Position numbers and translations under genes: made by a program
Source of the DNA: JASFEQ01 sp050122535
GTDB lineage: Bacteria; Desulfobacterota; DSM-4660; Desulfatiglandales; HGW-15
Length of the DNA: 24,088 bases
Assembly: GCA_050122535.1 (NCBI GenBank)
Contig: JASFIT010000015.1
Location: 1-24,088, forward strand
Reading direction: 5' to 3'
Shown: positions 1 to 7,239 of the stretch, piece by piece
How positions within the stretch are numbered: position 1 is the stretch's first letter
Layout of the letters: every line of letters starts with the position of its first letter
Notes under the pieces: generated by a model
What the model saw: only the letters and a program-made list of their open reading frames with translations
The model's database searches: none
Told to the model about the DNA's origin: nothing

Positions 1-74
1 AAATCATTAGGAAATGAGGCCATACAAGGTCGCTCTTAGGCTCCTCAAGGGAAAGCTAGACTAGGAGGCGACGC

Positions 75-737
75 ATGTTCAGGAAATTGTTTGAGAAATT
101 GAGAAGTTTTGCGGATGAGGGCGACCTGTTTGACCCTTCACACCTCGGAGACCCGGTTGCCGAGCTAACCGCCTGGACGCCAGCAAAGGGAGGTGGGGCA
201 AACTTTCGCACCCGCAGGCTTGTCATGGTCACGTCCAACAGGATTGAGTTTCGTGCATCCATAATGGCGAAGATCTTCTTTGGCATTTTTCTCCTTGGTG
301 GAATAGGGGTTGCAGCCGGCGTGTCCTATTTCCATTTTTCCGCAGGCACATTCACGTTCACCAAGGATACGTTAATGCCACTATTGGCTGGGATTGTGTT
401 TGCGGTCGTAGGGGGCTGTTTGCTCTACTTCGGCACAGCGCCCGTTGTTTTTGACAAAAGCAGGGGATTGTTCTGGAAGGGAAGAAAGACTCAAGGTGGC
501 ATTTCCGACAGCAACTCTCTGAAGCATTTTACAGGACTTGAAGACATTCATGCGCTTCAGCTTATCTCGGAGTATTGTCGTGGGAGCAAGAGATCCTATT
601 ACAGCTATGAGTTAAACCTCGTTCTGAGGGACGGGAAACGCATCAATGTCATTGATCATGGTGACTGCGATAAACTCCGTGAAGATGCCGAGACCCTTTC
701 ACGATTTCTCGAAAGACCCGTTTGGGACGCCATATGA
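75..737 (+). CDS. Two-TM membrane protein, unknown function
   Basis: The product has 220 residues. An AGGAGG ribosome site at 63-68 lies 6 nt before the ATG. A cytoplasmic N-terminal part is followed by two hydrophobic segments (about residues 64-84 and 101-120) and a C-terminal soluble domain of about 95 residues. That domain has the pattern FDKSRG, W134, SKRSYYSY (171-178), a D-x2-D pair and FLERP near the end. The same pattern recurs in the membrane protein at 13896-15134 (IDRRKG, W88, SKKRTYYAY, FLRLP), so the two are probably distant paralogues; the compact strand-rich domain could be PH-like, which is a guess. The next gene begins 45 nt downstream, so co-transcription is likely. I do not recognise a named family. 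Confidence 0.75.
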   Translation: MFRKLFEKLRSFADEGDLFDPSHLGDPVAELTAWTPAKGGGANFRTRRLVMVTSNRIEFRASIMAKIFFGIFLLGGIGVAAGVSYFHFSAGTFTFTKDTLMPLLAGIVFAVVGGCLLYFGTAPVVFDKSRGLFWKGRKTQGGISDSNSLKHFTGLEDIHALQLISEYCRGSKRSYYSYELNLVLRDGKRINVIDHGDCDKLREDAETLSRFLERPVWDAI

Positions 738-782
738 AAAGAAAGTCATACACCAAGACACTACAAACTTTAGGAGGAAAAC

Positions 783-1316
783 ATGGAGAAAGTATCTGAA
801 AGAAAAGCGAGTGAGAACCCGCTACTGATCCTCTGGATTATTTGGGGTGCAATCTTCGGATCCCTGTTCATTTATGTCTTCGTTTGTCATCAGTTTGGAG
901 ATGGGATAAGACAAAACGTGAGTCCAAATATCCCTTTGGATCTTATGAGAAATGTCCTGTATGGTGTCGCAATCTTGACACTGGTCGGGACACGTTTCTT
1001 GCGAAAGTTCATGCTTGCAGGACGGCCTGACGGCTCTGGGCCAATGTCCTTGAAACCTGCCTCGCCTTCGAATCAATCTTCACTTACTGGTAAGTATGCG
1101 GCAGCTATGGTGGTCTCTCTAGCACTTTCCGAAAGCATTGGTATCTATGGGTTAGTCCTCTTTTTCCTTGGGGAAAGCTTTCGAACACTTTATATCTTCC
1201 TTGGGATTTCGGCTCTGGCGATATTCTTGTATCGCCCGAAAAGGGAAGAGCTGGAGACGCTCACGATGCGTGATTCGGTTTCAGCCCTAGACATGGGACG
1301 TATGGAATCGGCTTAA
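783..1316 (+). CDS. Multi-pass membrane protein, unknown function
   Basis: The product has 177 residues. AGGAGG at 772-777 is spaced 5 nt from the ATG, a strong start. Four hydrophobic segments are visible (about residues 13-35, 52-72, 100-125 and 131-148), with a charged C-terminal tail. The third segment contains LALSESIGIYGLVLFF, a membrane-embedded glutamate in a small-residue helix that recalls ATP synthase c-subunits; the rest of the protein does not fit that family, so I do not assign it. It lies 45 nt after another membrane protein gene and probably shares its transcript. Confidence 0.7.
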   Translation: MEKVSERKASENPLLILWIIWGAIFGSLFIYVFVCHQFGDGIRQNVSPNIPLDLMRNVLYGVAILTLVGTRFLRKFMLAGRPDGSGPMSLKPASPSNQSSLTGKYAAAMVVSLALSESIGIYGLVLFFLGESFRTLYIFLGISALAIFLYRPKREELETLTMRDSVSALDMGRMESA

Positions 1317-1386
1317 CAGCAAATGCAGCGGACCCTTCAATGCTTTGAGGCTGCTCAGCTGAGACCTGGCATTCTGCCCGTGAGAA

Positions 1387-1578
1387 ATGAACAGATCTAA
1401 GAGAAAAACAAAGAAAAAGCGTTTAACCCCATCCAGCATAATAGGTATAAGTATTGGTTTTGGACTCATGGCGGCGGGTTCCTACCACGCTCTCATACTT
1501 GGCAAACCCGGCGCCTATTTCGTGGTATTTCTTGGTGTCGCGTTTTGCGGGGTAATTTTCTGGAGCTATAGAGGGTAA
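1387..1578 (+). CDS. Small basic two-TM protein
   Basis: This frame encodes 63 residues. The first 14 are strongly basic (RSKRKTKKKR), followed by two hydrophobic helices (about 18-36 and 41-60), as in a small inner-membrane hairpin protein with a cytoplasmic N-terminus. Only a weak ribosome site (GTGAGAA) precedes the ATG. It follows two other membrane-protein genes on the same strand with a 70-nt gap. No family is recognised. The composition is convincing for a protein, but the short length and poor ribosome site leave doubt. Confidence 0.5.
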   Translation: MNRSKRKTKKKRLTPSSIIGISIGFGLMAAGSYHALILGKPGAYFVVFLGVAFCGVIFWSYRG

Positions 1579-1704
1579 CTTTAGATCCTTCAATGGATTC
1601 AGACGTCTCGGTGCTGGGCTTATGATGAGGAAACAAATGATTTTTTTGAAGTGGGGGCATGGGCGACTTGAGCAGAATAAGGAAAGCTAAATGAAAATAC
1701 TGGC

Positions 1705-2103
1705 CTATCTCAAGAATATTTTAGCAAATAATGTACCCTTCAATGATTCAATCTTCTTCCGTTTTTCCCGCAATTCATTTTCATAGACGATTTTCTGGCA
1801 CTCGGCTCTCTGACGTTTTTCAATAAGTCTGTAGCTCTCAACGTTCAAATCCATGATCTCCAGCATATTCTGTCGAGTAACATGTCCTCCCCTGGCTTCC
1901 GAGATGGATTCCACCTTTACGTATAATTTTGCCAATTGAGCGTCTAATTCTGAAATGGTCTCCAAGTGGGGCCTCAACTGTGAATTAAGTTCATTGATTT
2001 CGGCCCTCAATTCTTCTTCCGTCTCCCTGGTGACATAGAGGAACGTAAAGGTCAGGGCCAGAAGAACAAGTATTAATAAACTAAATCTAAAAGTGGTTTT
2101 CAT
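1705..2103 (-). CDS. Membrane-anchored coiled-coil protein
   Basis: The product has 132 residues. An N-terminal hydrophobic segment (about 6-24, after K2) acts as a signal anchor. Almost all of the rest is charged helix with heptad-like spacing (about 27-70 and 88-125), rich in E, K, R and L, as in a periplasmic coiled coil. An AAGGAGG sequence lies upstream, but about 12 nt from the ATG, which is long. The gene stands alone between plus-strand membrane-protein genes and the guaA-type gene. The function is unknown; a periplasmic spacer or scaffold is possible but not shown. Confidence 0.65.
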   Translation of the reverse strand: MKTTFRFSLLILVLLALTFTFLYVTRETEEELRAEINELNSQLRPHLETISELDAQLAKLYVKVESISEARGGHVTRQNMLEIMDLNVESYRLIEKRQRAECQKIVYENELREKRKKIESLKGTLFAKIFLR

Positions 2104-2436
2104 GGCTCAAGCAAGCCTCCTTGCCTTTTGAGACATCCAAGAATTTGACGACCGCTAAAGGCTTGTAGCGTAAAGCAGGCTGTCAGAATATGGGTAACAT
2201 GGAAGGGCTTTTTTGCAATAGAGATGCCAAACCGCGTTTTATTTAAAAAGACAGGACAGGGAGAAAGCCAAAATCGCTTTTAAATCCGGTAAGATATAAT
2301 TGCCTGGGTGTGGATTACATCCATGCGATAAGAGAATTCCTAAAGCATTGGGTATTACATTCTTGGCCCTGTATCCGTATATCTGAAGACACACATTATG
2401 GAAGAAGATACATGGATTTTGGGGTCATAATGAAAA

Positions 2437-2492
2437 AGTAAGCAGTAGGGAGTAAGCAGTAAGCAGTGCAGAGTAAGCACTAAGGAGTAAGG
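2437..2492. repeat. 7-bp tandem repeat, AGTAAGC type
   Basis: Eight consecutive 7-bp units. In order they are AGTAAGC, AGTAGGG, AGTAAGC, AGTAAGC, AGTGCAG, AGTAAGC, ACTAAGG and AGTAAGG. Related heptamers occur at 5074-5108, 17144-17178, 17246-17285 and 20397-20424. Confidence 0.9.
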
Positions 2493-2524
2493 AGCCCAAG
2501 TGGAATTTTTTTGAGATATTGGCT

Positions 2525-2559
2525 AGTCGTCTGATGTCAGTCGTGCGTCGTCTGGTGAC
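2525..2559. repeat. Degenerate 7-bp-periodic GTCGTC tract
   Basis: GTCGTCTG occurs at 2526-2533 and again at 2547-2554, exactly 21 bp apart. The interval reads as five loose heptamers: AGTCGTC, TGATGTC, AGTCGTG, CGTCGTC and TGGTGAC. It lies just downstream of the guaA-type gene on the minus strand. Confidence 0.6.
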
Positions 2560-2607
2560 GGAGGATATCCCATGGTGCATCGCCACAAAATGGGCTCCTC
2601 CGTGGCC

Positions 2608-3573
2608 CTAGACCGCCTCAATGGTGGAAGGCGGTTTCTTGGTGATGTTATAGGTGACGCTGACGACGCCGGGCACTTGTGTTGTGATTCTCTCGGCCAA
2701 TCGGTCCAACACATCATAGGGGAGCCTGGTGGGCGAACCTATGGTTGCATCCTTGCTCTCCCAACATCTGACCTCGATCTGCAATCCAAAATCCCGCTCA
2801 CCTTGTCTCATCCCAACGACGCGATCTTCATGCAGAATGGCCAAATACTGAAATGCCCCGCTGTCAGAAAGCTCTTCTTCAACAATTTTGGTCGCACCTC
2901 TCACCGTCTCCACCCGTTCCGGTGTGGTCTCCCCGATGACTCTTGCTGCCAGGGCTGGGCCAGGGAAAGGGGGCCGATTATAGATCTCCTCTGGAAGATT
3001 GAGGGCTTTACCCACTTGCCTGATAGAGGATTTGCGAAGCTGGATCAAAGGTTCTATGACCTTGTATCCGTACATCTTTTCAGGATCAATGCCGAGCTGC
3101 TCAAGAATATTGTGTTGCCTCTTGATTCCAGCCACGGTCTCTTCGATATCGGTGTAGTTTGTCCCTTGAAGGAGATACTTGGCTCCGGTCTCCTTGACCA
3201 GACCACCAAAGACATCACGGTAAAACGAGCTGGTAATGGCCTCTCTTTTCTCTTCCGGGTCTGTGCGGCCTTTCAGCGCCTGGAAAAAAGTCTGCTGGGC
3301 ATCAAAGAGCTCCACCTTGACGCCCAGACCCTTGAACAAGGAAACAATGTGCTCAGGTTCGCCTTGTCTCATCAGGCCGCTATCAATAAAATAGGTCTTC
3401 AGCCGATCACCCAACGCCTTGTGTCCGAGCAGAGTAACTGCAGAAGAATCAACGCCGCCAGACAGGGCATTGACGGCCAACCCATCACCCACAAGTGAGG
3501 AGATTTCCTCGATCTTTTCGGCGATGAATTTGTCGAGATCTAGTTCCTCTGACCTGATTTCCTGGATATCCAT
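2608..3573 (-). CDS. guaA: GMP synthase ATP-pyrophosphatase subunit
   Basis: The product has 321 residues and matches only the synthetase half of GMP synthase: the N-type ATP-PPase P-loop SGGVDS at 38-43, LQGTNYTDIEE (about 135-145), RPPFPGPALAARVIGE, and the C-terminal dimerisation domain ending KPPSTIEAV. It should adenylylate XMP and aminate it to GMP in purine synthesis. The class I glutamine amidotransferase domain of the usual ~520-residue bacterial GuaA is absent and no separate amidotransferase gene is visible here, so it either uses ammonia directly or pairs with a distant subunit, as in the split archaeal enzyme. The usual terminal TIEWE is TIEAV here. AGGAGG lies 7 nt before the ATG, so the missing N-terminus is not a start-site error. 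The gene is divergent from asnA. Confidence 0.9.
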   Translation of the reverse strand: MDIQEIRSEELDLDKFIAEKIEEISSLVGDGLAVNALSGGVDSSAVTLLGHKALGDRLKTYFIDSGLMRQGEPEHIVSLFKGLGVKVELFDAQQTFFQALKGRTDPEEKREAITSSFYRDVFGGLVKETGAKYLLQGTNYTDIEETVAGIKRQHNILEQLGIDPEKMYGYKVIEPLIQLRKSSIRQVGKALNLPEEIYNRPPFPGPALAARVIGETTPERVETVRGATKIVEEELSDSGAFQYLAILHEDRVVGMRQGERDFGLQIEVRCWESKDATIGSPTRLPYDVLDRLAERITTQVPGVVSVTYNITKKPPSTIEAV

Positions 3574-3887
3574 GTGATGCCCTCCTATTTTCCAAAATTT
3601 TCAAACCGTGAATTCTGGCATTTCTGAGTGAATATGTTTAAGAATGCCCCCATGTCAAGGAATTACTGCAGAAAGGTCAGGATTAGAGAAATTGTGGATG
3701 TGGTCGCGGTGGATCGGGAGCCTGCATATTCAGTATCCTGTTTTCCAAGGTGGACCAGACCTCAAAGTGCCCTTTGCGACGCAAGGTATTTGAAATGTGG
3801 AAAGGTTTGTGGTAATCAGACCTGCACAGTGGCAATTGCGTTTGGTGTACGGGATTTCAGGTTAGACTTAAAAGAGGAGACAAGGCC
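3574..3887. other. Divergent guaA/asnA intergenic region
   Basis: About 314 bases separate the two divergent genes. The left part carries a sigma70-like promoter for the minus-strand gene (3631-3658). The asnA side has no promoter I would defend; TTGAAA near 3785-3790 lacks a good -10. A GGTGGACC string near 3752 recalls the T-box core but the supporting structure was not found. Confidence 0.5.
3631..3658 (-). promoter_or_regulatory. sigma70-like promoter of guaA
   Basis: On the minus strand, TTGACA (3653-3658) is a perfect -35. CATATT (3631-3636) is a 4/6 -10 at 16-nt spacing. Transcription would start about 50 nt before the ATG. Confidence 0.5.
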
Positions 3888-5015
3888 ATGAAAGAGAAAG
3901 AGGCGGATCTGGCTGGACCTGGCATCGGGGATTATGGGGAGCTGGAGAGGATACTTCCAGAGGACTACAGTTCTCTGTTGACCCCAAAGGAGACGCAGAA
4001 AGCAATCTTTGCGGTGAAGGACTATATCGAAGAGAATCTTTGTAAAGAACTGAATCTTATGATGGTCATGGTTCCCCTGATTGTTGAAGCGGAGAGCGGC
4101 GTGAATGACTTCTTGGACCGGGACGGGTCAAGGAGTCCCATCCAGTTTCACATTTCCAACGACCACGGTAAGAACCCGGTTAACGCCCAGGTCGTACAGG
4201 CGGCAACCAAATGGAAACGAATGGCGCTAAAGCAGTTCGGGATGGGCGTAGGGGAAGGCCTGATCACCGACATGCGGGCGGTGCGCAAGGACTACTTTCT
4301 TGACCATGATCACAGTGCCTATGTGGATCAGTGGGACTGGGAGCTGGTGATCACAGAGGAGCAACGTAACCTGGATTTCTTGACACAGGTTGTGAGCAAG
4401 ATCTGGAAGGTCCTCAAGGGCGCTGAGACACATGTCCAGGAACTCTTCCCGCAGCTCAAGACGGACAAGTATCCCGATTTACCCGATGAGCTTACCTTTA
4501 TTCATGCTGAGGATCTCCTCGAAAGATATCCCGATATGCCGCGTAAAGAGCGTGAGACAACTATCTTGCAGGAATACCCTGCAATCTTCATCTATGGAAT
4601 TGGCTGGGTACTCAACGACGGATATCCGCACGAAATGAGGGCTGCGGACTATGACGACTGGGTCACAGAGATCCGGTCCAGGGATGGCAGGCCCATGCAT
4701 GGCCTGAACGGGGACATCCTGGTCTGGAATCCCGTGACAAAGCGCCGCCACGAGCTCACATCCATGGGCGTGCGGGTAAATGCCGATACGCTCAAGAAAC
4801 AACTGGAGATTTCTGGCCAGCTTGAATTCCTCCAATTCCCCTATCACCAGGGCATTATAAATAACACGCTACCTCTTAGTATTGGCGGCGGCGTTGGGCA
4901 GTCACGGACCTTTATGCTCTTGCTCAGAAAGGCGCACATCGGAGAGGTGAGCGTCACCGTATGGCCGCAGATACTCAGGGACATGTGCAGAGAAAAGAAC
5001 ATCCATGTGTTGTAA
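3888..5015 (+). CDS. asnA: Aspartate-ammonia ligase AsnA
   Basis: The product has 375 residues and makes asparagine from aspartate, ATP and free ammonia. It is a class II aminoacyl-tRNA-synthetase-like fold. Recognisable AsnA blocks are ATKWKRMALKQF, GEGLITDMRAVR, SAYVDQWDWE, the region around PAIFIYGIG, MRAADYDDW, GLNGDILVWNPV, SSMG-type LTSMGVRVNADTL and the final IGGGVGQSRTFMLLL. It is about 40 residues longer than the E. coli enzyme, mainly through an N-terminal extension of about 28 residues. GAGGAG at 3874-3879, spaced 8 nt, supports this start. It is divergent from an amidotransferase-less GMP synthase; both enzymes would consume NH3 rather than glutamine, which suggests an ammonium-replete lifestyle (inference). 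Confidence 0.95.
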   Translation: MKEKEADLAGPGIGDYGELERILPEDYSSLLTPKETQKAIFAVKDYIEENLCKELNLMMVMVPLIVEAESGVNDFLDRDGSRSPIQFHISNDHGKNPVNAQVVQAATKWKRMALKQFGMGVGEGLITDMRAVRKDYFLDHDHSAYVDQWDWELVITEEQRNLDFLTQVVSKIWKVLKGAETHVQELFPQLKTDKYPDLPDELTFIHAEDLLERYPDMPRKERETTILQEYPAIFIYGIGWVLNDGYPHEMRAADYDDWVTEIRSRDGRPMHGLNGDILVWNPVTKRRHELTSMGVRVNADTLKKQLEISGQLEFLQFPYHQGIINNTLPLSIGGGVGQSRTFMLLLRKAHIGEVSVTVWPQILRDMCREKNIHVL

Positions 5016-5073
5016 TGAAAATCGGTGGCTAGGCGTGGATACTGGATGCGAGATAAGTAAAGAACAGGGTAGG

Positions 5074-5108
5074 GAGTGGCGAGTGGCAAGTGGCAAATGG
5101 CGAGTAGG
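5074..5108. repeat. 7-bp tandem repeat, GAGTGGC type
   Basis: Five consecutive 7-bp units: GAGTGGC, GAGTGGC, AAGTGGC, AAATGGC and GAGTAGG. The tract lies between asnA and the AOR promoter. Confidence 0.85.
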
Positions 5109-5120
5109 GCGCCAAATGAG

Positions 5121-5148
5121 TTGACTTATAGGTGGTTTTCCATATTAT
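5121..5148 (+). promoter_or_regulatory. sigma70-like promoter of the AOR operon
   Basis: TTGACT (5121-5126, 5/6), a 16-nt spacer and TATTAT (5143-5148, 5/6) form a good housekeeping promoter. The leader to the AOR start would be about 130 nt and contains a direct repeat and a hairpin. Confidence 0.55.
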
Positions 5149-5171
5149 TCTAACCCATTAGATTCACCTTC

Positions 5172-5230
5172 CAATCCGTTAACCACTGTTCAGGATCCTG
5201 GTAAGAACGACCCATCAATCTGTTAACCTC
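5172..5230 (+). promoter_or_regulatory. Direct repeat CAATCYGTTAACCWC in the AOR leader
   Basis: CAATCCGTTAACCAC at 5172-5186 and CAATCTGTTAACCTC at 5216-5230 match at 13 of 15 positions and start 44 bp apart, about four helical turns. Each copy contains the palindrome GTTAAC. The pair lies just downstream of the predicted -10, so a repressor or roadblock site is possible; no regulator is identified. Confidence 0.5.
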
Positions 5231-5242
5231 TTTTGGAGGTTA
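5224..5242 (+). promoter_or_regulatory. Hairpin in the AOR leader
   Basis: TAACCTC and GAGGTTA form a perfect 7-bp stem around a 5-nt loop, and the left arm overlaps the second copy of the direct repeat. No T-run follows, so it is not a typical terminator. I see no molybdenum-cofactor riboswitch consensus. Confidence 0.45.
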
Positions 5243-5286
5243 CATCCTATTTTCAGTAATCGATCATTCCATAAGGAGGTCATGTC

Positions 5287-7164
5287 ATGCTCTACGCTTT
5301 TATGGGAAAAATTCTGAGAGTCAATTTGACGGAAGCGAAGATTTCCGAAGAAGATATCCGTGAAGACTGGGCAGAGAAGTACATGGGAGGCGCTGGGCTG
5401 GCGACCAAATATTTATATGAGGAGGTAGGCAAAGGCATCGATCCGCTGGGACCAGAAAACCCGCTGATTTTCATGACAGGGCCCCTCACTGGAACAGCAT
5501 CTGCAAGCGCAAGCAGGTATTCCGTGGTGGCCAAATCTCCTTTAACCGGCATCTGGGGCCATGCAAATTCAGGTGGCAGTTTCGGGCCGGCCCTTAAAAG
5601 AAGCGGCTATGATGGCATCATTTTTCAAGGCATATCACCCGAACCCGTTTACCTGAAAATAGAAAATGGCAAGGCCGAGCTTTGCGACGCCAGACAACTC
5701 TGGGGAAAGACGGTGCCAGAAGTGGAAGATCTCATACAGAAAGCCTCGGATCAGAAAATGACCATGGCATGCATAGGCGCAGGCGGCGAGAATCTGGTTC
5801 GTTATGCGGCCATCATGAACAATAAACACCGTGCAGCAGGCCGTTGCGGTCTGGGAGCAGTCATGGGCAGCAAGGGTATAAAAGCGATTGCCTGTGCTGG
5901 TAGAGCGCCCATCAGTCTAGCAAACAAAGATGCCTTCATAGAGAGAGCAAAACGGCAGATCGACTTGCTTGACGAATCCATCCTAAAGGTGGGCTTTGAG
6001 GCCTTTGGCACAAATATGGTCTCCGACATGGTCAATGCCAGGGGTGGATACCCCACCCGAAACTGGCAGGAAGGTGTCTTCGAAGATATTGACGAAGTGA
6101 GCGCACAGGGCTTGACAGACAAAGTTTTTGTCAAGGGGGTGAACTGTTTTGCCTGCCCGGTGGCCTGCGGAAGGGGCACTGAAATCAAGGAGGGGCCGTG
6201 GAAAGGCCATAAGGGTGAAGGTCCGGAATATGAAACCACCAATACACTGGGGGCATTGAGCGGCGTTTCCGACATGAATGCCATCACCATGGCCAACTAC
6301 CTGTGCAATGAATATGGCCTTGATACCATTAGTGCCGGTTCCACCATCGCCTTTGCCATGGAATGTTATGAAAAAGGAATCCTTACCAAGGAGCAATGCG
6401 GCGGCCTTGAGATAAAATTTGGCGACGCAGAGCTGGTCGTAGATCTGATCAAAAAGATAGCCCTGAGAGAAGGTGTGGGGAACTTGCTGGCCGAAGGAAC
6501 AAGGGCCATGGCAGAAAAACTGGGCAAAGGATCTGACCATTTTGCCATGAATGTGAAAGGGCTCGAGCTTCCGGCCTATGATCCTCGGGCAGCCAAGATA
6601 TGTGGTCTGGGTTACGTGACAGCCAATCGGGGTGGGGATCATATTACAGGCTATGTTGAAGGGCCCACCTTTATCGACGCCCCCTTCCTTCTCGTGGATG
6701 ACAGCAAAATAGAAGATCCCTTTGTTGCGGATCCGAAAGAGGCCAAAGTGCTGGTTGACATGGAAAATGCCCTGAGCATGTTCGATGCGCTGGGAGGATG
6801 CAAATTCATGGGCATACTGTTGACGGCTCAAGACTACGTGGATCTCCTGAACAACGCAACTGGCTGGAACCTGGATGTGGATGAATTTAGAAAGAACGGT
6901 GAACGCATTTACAACCTCATGCGGGCCTATTGTGTAAGAGAAGGGATAAACAGGGAGGCAGACACGCTGCCAAAACGTCTGATGGAAGATCCGTTACCAG
7001 AAGGGCCCGCAAAAGGCATGGTGATAGAGAAAGAGACACTGGAGATGATGAAAGACGCCTATTACGAATTCCGCGGTTGGGACAAGGCAACGGGCATACC
7101 AACCCCTGAGAAATTGAGGGGGCTGGAGTTGGATGATCTGATCGAGGATCTGTGGGGCAAATAG
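5287..7164 (+). CDS. aor: Tungsten-type aldehyde:ferredoxin oxidoreductase
   Basis: The product has 625 residues, the family's usual length. It should interconvert aldehydes and carboxylic acids with ferredoxin, using a tungsten bis-pyranopterin and one [4Fe-4S] cluster, in the cytoplasm. The N-terminal domain shows MGKILRVNL, GPLTGT, YSVVAKSPLTG, ANSGGSFGPALKRSGYDGI and MGSKGIKAIA. Cluster ligands are C287, C290, C294 and C505 (CFACPVAC and LGGCKF). The family's active-site region GPEYE and RGGDH are present. The blocks are very close to those I remember for Pyrococcus furiosus AOR; the related BamB subunit of benzoyl-CoA reductase is a possible alternative. AAGGAGGT at 5273-5280, spaced 6 nt, fixes the start. 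It heads a run of five same-strand genes including an acyl-CoA ligase and a MoaD-like protein. Confidence 0.93.
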   Translation: MLYAFMGKILRVNLTEAKISEEDIREDWAEKYMGGAGLATKYLYEEVGKGIDPLGPENPLIFMTGPLTGTASASASRYSVVAKSPLTGIWGHANSGGSFGPALKRSGYDGIIFQGISPEPVYLKIENGKAELCDARQLWGKTVPEVEDLIQKASDQKMTMACIGAGGENLVRYAAIMNNKHRAAGRCGLGAVMGSKGIKAIACAGRAPISLANKDAFIERAKRQIDLLDESILKVGFEAFGTNMVSDMVNARGGYPTRNWQEGVFEDIDEVSAQGLTDKVFVKGVNCFACPVACGRGTEIKEGPWKGHKGEGPEYETTNTLGALSGVSDMNAITMANYLCNEYGLDTISAGSTIAFAMECYEKGILTKEQCGGLEIKFGDAELVVDLIKKIALREGVGNLLAEGTRAMAEKLGKGSDHFAMNVKGLELPAYDPRAAKICGLGYVTANRGGDHITGYVEGPTFIDAPFLLVDDSKIEDPFVADPKEAKVLVDMENALSMFDALGGCKFMGILLTAQDYVDLLNNATGWNLDVDEFRKNGERIYNLMRAYCVREGINREADTLPKRLMEDPLPEGPAKGMVIEKETLEMMKDAYYEFRGWDKATGIPTPEKLRGLELDDLIEDLWGK

Positions 7165-7239
7165 ACGCGGCTCTTTGCCCTGAGATCATGGTGCATCCTA
7201 AATCCTGACACAAAAGGCCATTATTCTGGGAGCAATGCG

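Larger units (their letters stand above)
2104..2607. other. Gene-free stretch with heptamer repeats
   Basis: About 500 bases between two minus-strand genes hold no convincing coding frame. It contains an eight-unit 7-bp tandem repeat (2437-2492) and a second, degenerate 7-bp-periodic GTCGTC tract (2525-2559). I saw no clear terminator behind the guaA-type gene that ends at 2608. The remainder is AT-rich and without recognisable structure. Confidence 0.6.

Noticed and set aside
1104..1170. Resemblance of a helix in the 177-aa protein to ATP synthase subunit c.
   Set aside because: Only one helix matches in spirit; length, number of helices and neighbours do not fit an ATP synthase.
2572..3498. 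A 308-codon plus-strand frame opposite the guaA-type gene.
   Set aside because: It is the antisense shadow of a clear GMP synthase gene and has no protein-like motifs.
3745..3775. T-box-like GGTGGACC string upstream of asnA.
   Set aside because: It misses the AGGGTGG-N-ACCGCG core, no specifier stem or terminator/antiterminator was found, and such leaders are uncommon in this group.
3628..3891. An 87-codon plus-strand frame between guaA and asnA.
   Set aside because: It has no ribosome site, overlaps the guaA promoter and the asnA start, and its residues look random (many scattered Cys and Arg, no helix or strand pattern).
5983..6831. A long minus-strand frame inside AOR.
   Set aside because: It is the antisense shadow of a strongly conserved AOR; no ribosome site or family pattern.
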